64,000 nt of DNA from an uncultured Senegalimassilia sp. (lineage in GTDB: Bacteria; Actinomycetota; Coriobacteriia; Coriobacteriales; Eggerthellaceae): NCBI GenBank assembly GCA_934661765.1, contig CAKUJT010000001.1, forward strand, positions 52,464-116,463, given 5' to 3'. Position numbers and translations under genes: made by a program. How positions within the stretch are numbered: the stretch's first letter is position 1; the number at the start of each line of letters is the position of its first letter. The notes under the pieces were generated by a model. The model did no database searches. It worked only from the letters and a program-made list of their open reading frames with translations, and was not told the DNA's origin. Positions 7,913 through 16,021 of this stretch are shown here, in pieces.

Positions 7913-8983
7913 TTACCATATAGGCTGAACTACAAGATTAAGCAACTGATAAAGTAAGCCTATTAGCACGCACAAGAGCTGAGCTGACTCAATAATCATC
8001 ACTGCGAGAACAGGAATTAGCGCAACAGCGACAATCCATATTATTTCTATGTCCCTTTTTAACCAATCTCGGAATGTGTCTTTTTTGCCTGCATCTGCAT
8101 CGTTGATCGTCTGAAGATCGACTTTTTGTTTCTTCTTGATGCAACTTACTCGTTGTTTCGGGATTCGCCATTCATAAAAGAGCAGCAAGTACCAAATGCC
8201 AAACATCACAAGCCAAAAAGATTCAGCAAGATATGCTATCGTCAAACATAAATTCCGTATTGGTTGTAGACCACCAAGAAAATCGCCAAATGACTCAACG
8301 AAAGCAATCAATACAATGGCAACTGCTATTGTAGCAAGAATCGCGCAACAACACTTTACTTTGCATCCGCATGCTGTCTTCTCGTCATCCTTTATTCGAA
8401 ATAAAGACCAGATATGAACGACAGAAATCGCATACACCACGAGAGCCATTAGGGTTGTCGATAATTCAAGCCGAAACAACGAAGAAACTAGCAAAGTTGC
8501 CGCTAAAACGGCAATCGCACACTGTACAGCAAAATTAACCGTGCTCGCATTTGACGACATAATTGCACGTCTTGAATAAGAAGCGCGATTTGCACAAGTG
8601 TCTCTTGGAATGGCTTTCCTTAACGCAAACTTAGTAACAAAATCCTTTTTCAGATAGAACCAAAAGAAAACGCAAACACTGAATGTCAATACCGCGAACG
8701 ACAGAAAGCCGGCAGGGTCATCCCTAAATGATGAAAAAATCTGCCGAACTCGCGCATCGAATGGTTCAGCCATATTGATTGCTAAATAGCCTATTGCAAT
8801 TTTCCCTGAGAACAAGAGCACTGAAGCGATAAAAGCAACGACCTGAGCGACTAATACAGGCCGAACCACTCCCATAACGCCATCATATTCAATCACCTTA
8901 CGCCATTCATGACGATATTCATGTCGGGTTAGCTCACGCTTGTTTTTTAATTGATAATTAAGCACCGGAAATAGTTGAAGCAC
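7913..8983 (-). CDS. Hypothetical multi-pass membrane protein
   Basis: The 356-residue protein starts at GTG 8983 behind AAGGGAAGA. I see about seven or eight hydrophobic segments, near residues 40-70, 90-112, 148-172, 178-198, 212-235, 250-272 and 312-350. A basic, Cys-containing loop lies between (KTACGCKVKCCC; IPKQRVSCIKKKQK). It matches no family I know. It stands alone between two transposon remnants in the AT-rich island, so it may be a defence effector or cargo, but nothing in the sequence proves this. The short gaps at 7811-7912 and 8984-9100 show no gene. Confidence 0.6.
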   Translation of the reverse strand: MLQLFPVLNYQLKNKRELTRHEYRHEWRKVIEYDGVMGVVRPVLVAQVVAFIASVLLFSGKIAIGYLAINMAEPFDARVRQIFSSFRDDPAGFLSFAVLTFSVCVFFWFYLKKDFVTKFALRKAIPRDTCANRASYSRRAIMSSNASTVNFAVQCAIAVLAATLLVSSLFRLELSTTLMALVVYAISVVHIWSLFRIKDDEKTACGCKVKCCCAILATIAVAIVLIAFVESFGDFLGGLQPIRNLCLTIAYLAESFWLVMFGIWYLLLFYEWRIPKQRVSCIKKKQKVDLQTINDADAGKKDTFRDWLKRDIEIIWIVAVALIPVLAVMIIESAQLLCVLIGLLYQLLNLVVQPIW

Positions 8984-9163
8984 CTTTACATCTTCCCTTC
9001 TTTGCGCAACGCAAATTCCGTGTATCCATCAATAGAAATTAATAAGATAGCCGATTGGGACTGCGGTGGAAATCCTGGACCAGAAGAGGACCGGGAGGAC
9101 TGGACTGGGACAATATAATGGACACGGAGAATCGAGCGTTTCGATTGGAAAGGTGTTCAAACT

Positions 9164-9454
9164 ATGCCAGGAAAACGCTACGACAGGCAATTCAAGCTCT
9201 CCGCCGCGAGATTGGTTCTCGAGAGAGATCCCGGTCAAAGGGCTGTCAGATCAGCTCAACGTGCCGTGCTGCACCCTCAGGAGGTGGGCGGCGGAATATG
9301 AGGCAGACGGCGAGGACGCGTTCCCCGGAAGCGGCAACCCCGCCGCGAACAAGGATTACGAGATGCTGAAGCTCAAGAAGGAGAACGAGGAGCTCCGCAA
9401 GGAGGTCGCGATACTAAAAAAATCCGGGCCTTCTTGAGGCAAGCCCAAGCGTGA
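9164..9454 (+). pseudogene. IS3 OrfA, frameshifted
   Basis: ATG 9164 gives MPGKRYDRQFKLSAARLVLE. The frame is then lost in a GA-dinucleotide run near 9218-9226; restoring two bases yields REIPVKGLSDQLNVPCCTL, the expected helix-turn-helix, in the frame that continues to KKENEELRKEVAILKK. A second break sits at an A7 run (9415-9421). Past it, IRAFLRQAQA ends at TGA 9454 overlapping the orfB GTG, as in copy 1. The A7 could be a programmed -1 slippery site, but the first break is a plain mutation. Confidence 0.7.
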
Positions 9455-10305
9455 GGTTCGAGTTCGTGAGGACCGGCGAGCATGGGACGAGCGTCAAGAA
9501 GGCATGCGGGGCGCTGGGCGTCAGCAGGGGCGGATACTATGCCTTCCTGAACCGCCCCAAATCATCGAGGCAGATAGCCCGCGAGGCGCTGGAGCCGTTC
9601 GTCAAGGACATCTTCTACGCCAGCAATCGCAGGTACGAGTCGAGGCGGATCGTCGTCGAGCTTCGCAAGATCGGCATCGTCGCGAACGGCAAGACCGTGC
9701 AGCGCATGATGGCGAGGAAAGGGCTGGCATCCTGCAGGGGCCCCAAGAAGCACGGAAGGGGCGGAAAGGCCTCAGGCAAAGGGGCCAATGTCTTGAACGG
9801 GGAATTCTCCGTCCAAAAGAGGAACAGCGTGTGGTGGGGCGACATCGCCTGCATACCCACGAGGGAAGGATGGCTCTACCTGGCCACCTACCTCGACCTG
9901 TCCTCTCGCAAGATAGTCGGATGGCAAGTGTCCCCCCGCATCAACGAGAATCTGGTAATCGACGCCCTTGACAACGCTGCGAACAGGGAAAATCCAGAAG
10001 AAGGACTCATGGTGCACACGGATAGGGGCAGCCAATACACCTCGAGCAGGTTTTGCAGGGAGCTCGAGAATCGCGGGTTCGTCCAATCGTTTTCCCGCAA
10101 GGGCTGCCCTTACGACAACGCCGTCATGAAGTCGTTCTTCAAGACCCTGAAAAGGGAGCTTCCCCTCGATCGCAAGTACGACACCCGGATAGAGGCCAGG
10201 CAGGAAATATTCAAGTTCATCGAGCTGTATTACAATACCAGGCGGCCGCATTCGTCCCTCGGCAACCTATCGCCCGTGGAATATGAGCGGCAGTGCGCTC
10301 ATTAG
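9451..10305 (+). pseudogene. IS3 OrfB transposase with catalytic Glu replaced by Lys
   Basis: The 284-residue frame is intact from GTG 9451. It has the OrfB fold: RYESRRIVVELRKIG, then the DDE integrase core with VWWGDIACIPTREGWLYLA (first Asp), MVHTDRGSQYTSSRF (second Asp) and YDNAVMKSFFKTLKREL. In the last block the family has E-S-F-F where this copy has K-S-F-F, so the catalytic glutamate is changed by a single G-to-A. The protein should fold and bind but not catalyse transposition. I class it as a functional pseudogene despite its full length. Confidence 0.75.
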
Positions 10306-10403
10306 CTCGATTCCGGATGTCCATAAAACAGTCCCAGTCCACCGAAACGGAAATCGACTTGTCAACGGATCTGGGACAGATTCAGATTCACCTCGGCGGC
10401 CAA

Positions 10404-10755
10404 AGCCGAGTCGGCGGCAACCGAGCTCGAGTCGATGAGGCCGAAAGAGGCCGCCAAAGTCGTGCTCGAAGGCTTCGCCGAGACGCTGACGTACTGCGAG
10501 ATGCCCCGCAAACATTGGCGGTGCATCCGTACGAACAACGCCATCGAGCGGCTCAACAGGGAGATAAGGCGGCGTACCCGCGTCGTCGGCATTTTCCCCG
10601 ATGGAAAGTCGGCCCTCATGCTGGTGGCCGCCTGCCTGAAATACGTCGCGGACAGCGAATGGGACTCCCGTCGATACCTGGACGCGTCTCTGATCAATGA
10701 GTAGCCGTACCGGCGGCTAGCTAAAAGCGCGCAAAGCTACTGACGGTACAGCTTG
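10404..10755 (+). pseudogene. IS256-family element, copy B: 3' transposase fragment and right end
   Basis: Homology to the other IS256 copies begins near 10404 (AKAESAATELESMR) and runs in frame through RTNNAIERLNREIRRRT to LDASLINE, stop 10704. The right terminal region follows (CGGCGGCTAGCTAAAAG ... GACGGTAC). Everything 5' of this is missing and IS3 copy 2 sits just upstream. From 10756 to 11011 no gene is visible; the space leads to the Septu promoter. Confidence 0.8.
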
Positions 10756-11011
10756 ATAAGGAGGTTGATCCCGACAAGCAAGATGGACAAAACTACAATT
10801 CTTCATCAATAAATGGGCAGCATCGCGAAAATCCGGGCCGATGAACCTTTGGCAGAATATGCACTGTCGTCTATAGCTGATTCACAAGGCTTAAACCAAA
10901 GCAGAAAGACCTCATCTCCTGCCTATATTGGTTGATTCAGCTGGTTGCGTTTTCCGTACGTCAGCGACGAAGGTAGCATACCGCAAAAGCCGAAGCCCGT
11001 AAGCCATCGAC

Positions 11012-11017
11012 TATAAT
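11012..11017 (+). promoter_or_regulatory. Candidate -10 element for ptuAB
   Basis: TATAAT, a perfect -10 hexamer, lies 67 bp upstream of the chosen ptuA start. No good -35 box is seen at the expected distance, so the call rests on the -10 and position only. Confidence 0.4.
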
Positions 11018-11083
11018 GAACCTGTTTGATCCGGCACAAGAGTTTAATTGGCTGACTGCCAGCGCAAAACACAGGAGGTTATT

Positions 11084-12382
11084 GTGGGATTCGCCAACAC
11101 AGAGTTGCGAATTAGCGAACTTGAGATTAGCAACTTCCGGAGGTTCGAATCGCTTTCCATCGACTTTGACCAGCAACTCACCGTTCTTGTTGGCGATAAC
11201 GGAACGGGTAAAAGCACGTTGGTTGATGCTGCCTCCATTGCACTCGGAACTCTGTTCCATAAAATCGAATACGCAACGTCGCCGTCGATTTCTTCCGACG
11301 ATGCTCGAAGCGTTGTTATCAAGCAAGGCGACATGACGGTTGTGCAGCCGCAGTATCCTGTCGAAATTAGCGCGGCTGGCGTTGTTGCTAACGAATCGAT
11401 ATCTTGGACCCGTTCGCTGAACAGCGCGAAGGGCCGCACCACGCGAGCAGACGCCAAGACCATCGTCAATGCAGGTGAACGAATTCAACAACTTGCAGCA
11501 GCCGACGACAGTGATTTGGTGTTGCCAATTCTTGCGCGATACGGAACGGACCGCCTTTGGAAGCAAGATGGTCCTTCGTCAGATATCCTGCCTAACAGAA
11601 CTAGGGGCTACGAAGACGCCTTGCAAGCCGCCTCGAACGATTCACGCATGAATGCCTGGTTCAAGAGGCAGTCATTGTGGGAATGGCAGAACAAAAGAGA
11701 AAGCGCAGTATTCACGGCCGTCAAAAAGGCACTCGCCACTTGCTTCGACTCTGCTGCATCAATCGACAATGCGATGGTCGATTACGATGCGGAGCTACAA
11801 CAGCTTATCTTCACGTTTCGCGATGCTAACGGTATTTATCACCGCGACAGGCTTCATTCCATGAGCGATGGCTATCGTGGAACGATAAGCCTTATCGCCG
11901 ATATTGCCTATCGTATGGCAACGCTTAACCCTGCTTTACGCGAGCATGTGCTTGAAACGCCTGGCGTCGTCTTAATCGACGAAATCGATCTGCATCTGCA
12001 TCCTCGTTGGCAAGCGCGCATCCTCGACGATCTAGTGCGAATTTTCCCGAACGTGCAATTCATCACAACCACGCACTCCCCTGTTGTTGTCGCTTCGGTT
12101 CCGCGGAACAACATTCGCATACTTGAAGAGCGATCTACAGCCATACCCGCAACAGAAACCCGAGGACGCGACGCAAGCGACATCCTCAATACCGTACTCG
12201 GCGCTACCTCTCGTCCGGAAGACGTTATGCGGTTGTTTGCATCATTCAACCACGCAATCGATGAGGAAGATTACGAAACGGCAAAGGACGTCATTATCGA
12301 CATCGAATCCCTTATCGGCGGAGACGACCCCGATGTTATAGCGGCAAAAACAACCCTCGAACTCGAGGAGCTGCTGTCATGA
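11084..12382 (+). CDS. ptuA: Septu anti-phage system ATPase PtuA
   Basis: The 432-residue protein is an ABC/SMC-type AAA ATPase with no long coiled coil. It has FRRFESLSIDFDQQ, then Walker A VGDNGTGKSTLVDA near residue 36, Walker B GVVLIDEIDLHLHPRWQ near 300 and the switch histidine in TTTHSPVVV. I place the start at GTG 11084 because AGGAGG lies five bases upstream; the longer frame to TTG 11048 lacks such a site. The stop overlaps the next start by 4 bp (ATGA). An ATPase directly followed by a TIGR02646-type HNH protein defines Septu (type I), in which PtuA and PtuB form a complex that cuts phage DNA. No reverse transcriptase is nearby, so this is not a retron. Confidence 0.85.
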   Translation: MGFANTELRISELEISNFRRFESLSIDFDQQLTVLVGDNGTGKSTLVDAASIALGTLFHKIEYATSPSISSDDARSVVIKQGDMTVVQPQYPVEISAAGVVANESISWTRSLNSAKGRTTRADAKTIVNAGERIQQLAAADDSDLVLPILARYGTDRLWKQDGPSSDILPNRTRGYEDALQAASNDSRMNAWFKRQSLWEWQNKRESAVFTAVKKALATCFDSAASIDNAMVDYDAELQQLIFTFRDANGIYHRDRLHSMSDGYRGTISLIADIAYRMATLNPALREHVLETPGVVLIDEIDLHLHPRWQARILDDLVRIFPNVQFITTTHSPVVVASVPRNNIRILEERSTAIPATETRGRDASDILNTVLGATSRPEDVMRLFASFNHAIDEEDYETAKDVIIDIESLIGGDDPDVIAAKTTLELEELLS

Positions 12383-13065
12383 TTCCCATTATCAAGGGCA
12401 ACGAGCCGAAAGCGCTAACCGAAGCGAAGCGGGATATCCAAAACACCCCGGATACCACATTCGACTATTCGTCACTACGTGGCGAGCATAAGCGAAAAGT
12501 CCTCGAAGCTCTCATTGTTGAGCAGGGGCATCTGTGCGCATATTGCATGTGCCGAATCGGCACCAACGACAACCCCGCAACGATCGAGCATATAACACCG
12601 CAACATCCCGCTACCTCATGCCTCGATAGGGATTCAAGCTTGTCATACAATAATATGCTCGCGGTTTGCGATGGTCGAAGCGGTGCGACATGCGATAAGC
12701 GGCGCGGCAATAAGCCTTTGACGGTGAATCCGCTCAAGCCAGAAACTCTTGCCACCATTACCTATCATCATGACGGAAGCATCCATGCGGACGGCCCGGA
12801 CATCAACCATGACCTTAATGATACGCTGGGGCTAAATAGCAGCAAAACGAACCTCTGCGCAAACCGCGCTGCGGCGATGCAGGCAATGGAGCAAACGATT
12901 CTGAAATCAATTGCCCGCAAGAAAATCGACGGCAACTCCACCGCCAAAAAGAACCTATGCTTAAAGATTCTCAAACAATACGAAAACCAAATCGACAAGA
13001 AAGAAGAATACCTAGGGGTAAAACTCTTCAAAGCTCGCAAGTTTGTTGCGAAGTTTTCCGCATAG
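12379..13065 (+). CDS. ptuB: Septu anti-phage system HNH endonuclease PtuB
   Basis: The 228-residue protein shows the TIGR02646/PtuB pattern. CAYCMCRI at about residue 54 gives two zinc-binding cysteines, and TIEHITPQH supplies the catalytic His. A second Cys cluster (CDGRSGATCDKRRGNKPL) follows, and LTVNPLKPE is characteristic of the family. ATG 12379 lies behind GAGGAG within the ptuA 3' end. It is the DNA-cutting subunit, held in check and activated by PtuA. All visible key residues are present, so the system may be working. Function is inferred from family and pairing. Confidence 0.87.
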   Translation: MIPIIKGNEPKALTEAKRDIQNTPDTTFDYSSLRGEHKRKVLEALIVEQGHLCAYCMCRIGTNDNPATIEHITPQHPATSCLDRDSSLSYNNMLAVCDGRSGATCDKRRGNKPLTVNPLKPETLATITYHHDGSIHADGPDINHDLNDTLGLNSSKTNLCANRAAAMQAMEQTILKSIARKKIDGNSTAKKNLCLKILKQYENQIDKKEEYLGVKLFKARKFVAKFSA

Positions 13066-13334
13066 CAGTTATGCAAACCTCGGTTTGTAGTAGTACGCCG
13101 ATCGTTGATGCAAGCCGCCTTGGTCAGATATCGCCGAAGGCGGGCGCGGGCGGACGGCAGTTCACGACCCGGAGATTGTGTCGGGAAAGTTGGTGTAAGC
13201 GAAGCGAATCGGGATGGCTTTGAAGGGGAACGGCCTTCGCCCTGGAATCTGGAATTGCGACATAACGGATTCTTGGAAAGGACGAAGACCGCAATGGAGG
13301 GGTCTATCAGAAAGCGTGCGGGAGCAGTCGGCGA

Positions 13335-13437
13335 TGCCGAGTTCGAGGACGTGACGATGATGGTGTCCATCAGCGTGAACGAGGACGGATACCGCGAGGT
13401 CATCGGCTGCGCCGAGGGCTTCACGGAATCCAAGGGT
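13335..13437 (+). pseudogene. IS256 transposase internal fragment
   Basis: A short stretch reads FEDVTMMVSISVNEDGY and then REVIGCAEGFTES, equivalent to the central YENVAVMAAIGVNEDGY block of copy A. It is cut on both sides. The space 13066-13334 has no gene; it holds a hairpin-like AACCTCGGTT sequence just after ptuB and otherwise resembles transposon margin. Confidence 0.65.
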
Positions 13438-13562
13438 AACGTAATATCCCTTTCGCAAATCGAAAGCCGAATACGTCTAGGAATGAAAAAGACATGGTCG
13501 TCAGCCATCGGTATGATTTTCAGCGACCAAGCATAAAACGTACCGAGGAAGGCATCGCAACC

Positions 13563-14090
13563 ATGTCCGCCAACACAGTATCAGTCGACGAGGAGTCGTT
13601 AAAGTCAGACCTTCGCGAGCTCGTGAGGAAAACCGTGCAGGAGACGCTCAACGCCCTGCTAGACGAGGAAGCCGACGAGATGGTCGGGGCAGAGCGCTAC
13701 GAGAGGACGGCCGCCCGCGAGGCGTACCGTTCCGGCCATTACAAGCGGAAGCTGGTCACCATCAGCGGCGAGGTCGTGCTCGACGTCCCCAAGCTTCGCG
13801 GCGCCAAGGTCGTGCGCGAGGGCTGCGCCGAGACGCTCTCCTACACCGACCCCCCCATGCAGCATTGGACCAGGATCAGGACGAACAACGCCATCGAGCG
13901 GCTGAACAGGGAAATCCGCGCTGATGCTGGTGACCGCCAGGCTGAAATACATAGTCGAGAACGAGTGGGGCCGCAGGCGTTACCTAGACGTATCGCTGCT
14001 CGAAGAGAAGGAGGGCAGGATGCAGGCCGATAACGCCGATGGCCCCACCTAAACGTCGATATATTTGCGAAAGGTCCTTGACGGCACCCT
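13563..14090 (+). pseudogene. IS256-family element, copy C: transposase with two internal deletions
   Basis: ATG 13563 starts MSANTVSVDEESLKSDLREL, so this is a different IS256 subtype from copies A and D. The N-terminal part (LVRKTVQETLNALLDEE) runs to VVLDVPKLRGAK. The sequence then jumps to VVREGCAETLSYTDPP, which removes the catalytic core. A second small deletion joins LNREIR to LMLVTARLKYIVENEW across a frame change. The stop is at 14052 and the right end (TTGACGGCACC) at about 14090. It cannot transpose. Confidence 0.75.
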
Positions 14091-14234
14091 CACCCAACAC
14101 CCACGCCAACGGATCCCGGACACCCACGTTTTAGCGCACTGCATGCCCATGGCACGAACGACCAACAACTTGCAGGGCCCTTCTTCCTCTTTGGGCAACC
14201 AATCCAGTTAGCGACTTGGGGCATGCAGCCTCAA

Positions 14235-15833
14235 TTATTCGCAAGACTCAACAAAACGGATAATCCTTTTGATCTCCAAATCCAAATTGGCAAAAACAGT
14301 CTTCAGCTGATTGCTGTCCATTGAGCAAATGAATGAGCAGAGTTTTGTTTTATCAATTTCCCAGTGCTGGTCAGTTTTCCCGAATCCAGCCGGCGTCTCT
14401 TTGCGCACGAGAAAGCTATTCATATCGACGCCGTCAAGACATAGAGCATTTTCGATTCCCTTGGTAGCACCCTTGCCCTCTCCATACGTACACATTGTGG
14501 AATAACGAACATTACCACTCGTCTTCTCACCCTTATTCGTATCGCAATCAAGCAGAAAGACCACTGGCTTAGGTGGATTGTGCGCCGATAGAAATTCATA
14601 AGCCTTCAAAAGGGCAGAGGACCCTGTAAACTTCGCTCTTCCAGGATCCCCGTTCTCGTTGTACCCAATCCAGTGGAAACTTAACCGCTCGTCGTAGCCA
14701 AATACTTCTACAGCCTTTCTGAAATACTTTTCATCAGTCGGCCCCTCGAGATAGACGGTCGGGACCTCTGCAGTGAAGTTCTTGACTGAGAACGCATCTT
14801 CGACTGCAGCAATAGAGTCGCAGCGGTAATACTCCGGCTTGTCAGAAACCTCGATTCCACCATCAGCCGCCCGCTTCATGACAATCACCTTATCATCTCG
14901 TCTGCGGTTGCTATGGATAACGAACGGAGAGTGCGTCACACAAAAAATCTGAGAGGTCTGCACGCCAGTGGCATCTGTGAACATCGCCTTGTAATAATCC
15001 AAAACCTTCTGCTGCCATAGAGGATGAAGACTAATCTCGGGCTCGTCTATAAACACAAAGGATCCCCTGGTCGCATTAGCGTCTTTCAAGAGAAAGCACC
15101 CACGGTAGACCACCTGCTTCTCTCCAGAACTCAGAGCATCAATAGATATCTCTTTGCCACATTTCCTGAAAACAATCTCCTTATGCCCATCCCTGTTCTC
15201 AATCCTATCGTAACGCAAATCGTCGAACATCATCCCGAATGCACTGGTGAAGCGCGGAATGCGCTCCTGAACACCAAGTTCTCCAACGCATCGGTCAGGA
15301 TTGTTTCTGGCTGCGTTTGAGAGCTCGGCATCATCAAGTGCCTGAACATCAATTAATAGCTGATTGATTTCTGTTGGCAAATTGCCTGACGACCTACGAC
15401 TCGCTTTCTCAGAGTCGAGCGTAAGGCTCGTCACTGATGTCAGGTTATTGGCATGGAAATTAATGTCAACATCTGAGTATATGGCAGCCATAGGATGCCT
15501 GGCTGTAAAACTGTCGGAGCCTACCCATTCCCTCTCGCCGGTCGACTGGTTACAAGCGTACATCATAGAGCTATACCCTTTATTCTCTAAGGTATAACTT
15601 AGCTCTGTCGCCCCTTCTTCCTCTTCAAGCACGATCGTCGCGATTCCAAACGGCTTGCCTGCATGACCAGATATCAAGCTATAAAGCAGACCCATCACCG
15701 TGCTTTTGCCCACGCCATTCTCTCCTGCAAGAATCACGGTATCAACTGCCCGTCCATCAGTCCCGCAAAAATCGAGATTGAGATTCCCAAGAGCGGGATG
15801 CCCTTCAATGCGAACACTTTTAATCTTCGGCAT
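14235..15833 (-). CDS. AAA ATPase with C-terminal TOPRIM domain (OLD-like, putative defence protein)
   Basis: I use ATG 15833 (MPKIKSVRIEG), seven bases after GGAGGG, giving 532 residues. The N-terminal ABC-type ATPase has Walker A LAGENGVGKSTVMG near residue 35, a signature-like IDALSSGEKQVVYRG, Walker B SFVFIDEPEISLHPLWQ and the switch His in VTHSPFV. A TOPRIM-type nuclease domain follows: VYLEGPTDEKYF (acidic Glu) and VFLLDCDTNKG (D-x-D). This layout is shared by OLD nucleases, GajA of Gabija and fused AriA/AriB PARIS-type proteins, all anti-phage. The neighbour upstream on the same strand is a helicase-nuclease, reminiscent of Gabija's nuclease-helicase pairing but with an unrelated helicase class. 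Confidence 0.75.
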   Translation of the reverse strand: MPKIKSVRIEGHPALGNLNLDFCGTDGRAVDTVILAGENGVGKSTVMGLLYSLISGHAGKPFGIATIVLEEEEGATELSYTLENKGYSSMMYACNQSTGEREWVGSDSFTARHPMAAIYSDVDINFHANNLTSVTSLTLDSEKASRRSSGNLPTEINQLLIDVQALDDAELSNAARNNPDRCVGELGVQERIPRFTSAFGMMFDDLRYDRIENRDGHKEIVFRKCGKEISIDALSSGEKQVVYRGCFLLKDANATRGSFVFIDEPEISLHPLWQQKVLDYYKAMFTDATGVQTSQIFCVTHSPFVIHSNRRRDDKVIVMKRAADGGIEVSDKPEYYRCDSIAAVEDAFSVKNFTAEVPTVYLEGPTDEKYFRKAVEVFGYDERLSFHWIGYNENGDPGRAKFTGSSALLKAYEFLSAHNPPKPVVFLLDCDTNKGEKTSGNVRYSTMCTYGEGKGATKGIENALCLDGVDMNSFLVRKETPAGFGKTDQHWEIDKTKLCSFICSMDSNQLKTVFANLDLEIKRIIRFVESCE

Positions 15834-16021
15834 AGCAACCCTCCAGCTGTCGGAATCCCAAAATACCATCAACATAAAGCGCAGCATCTATCTCACAGAT
15901 AGTAGCTTCACCAACTCAAATTATATACAGTGACCAAATAACGATCCGCTGGAGATACCAACGCCCTTCTGCCCAAGGAACCTTAACCACTCCATACGTT
16001 CGCATCTCCGCATCATCTAAG

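Larger units (their letters stand above)
9101..10341 (+). mobile_element. IS3-family insertion sequence, copy 2 (inactive)
   Basis: The ends are TGGACTGGGACAATATAATG at 9101 and, on the minus strand from 10341, TGGACTGGGACTGTTTTATG. They are imperfect inverted repeats, both followed by a shared GGACA and GAATCGAGC. It belongs to the same broad group as copy 1 but is clearly diverged. It lies 5' to an IS256 fragment, suggesting insertion into or next to that element. No target duplication was seen. Confidence 0.8.

Noticed and set aside
9415..9421. A7 run as a proven programmed -1 frameshift site in IS3 copy 2
   Set aside because: The site is plausible, but copy 1 reads through in frame and the same gene has another plain frameshift, so a mutation is equally likely.
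10756..13065. A retron around the PtuA/PtuB pair
   Set aside because: No reverse transcriptase gene is nearby; the pair stands alone as Septu.
13140..13330. Left end of a further IS256 element upstream of copy C
   Set aside because: Sequence such as TGTGTCGGGAAAGTTGGTG looks transposon-like, but I could not match it to a terminal repeat.
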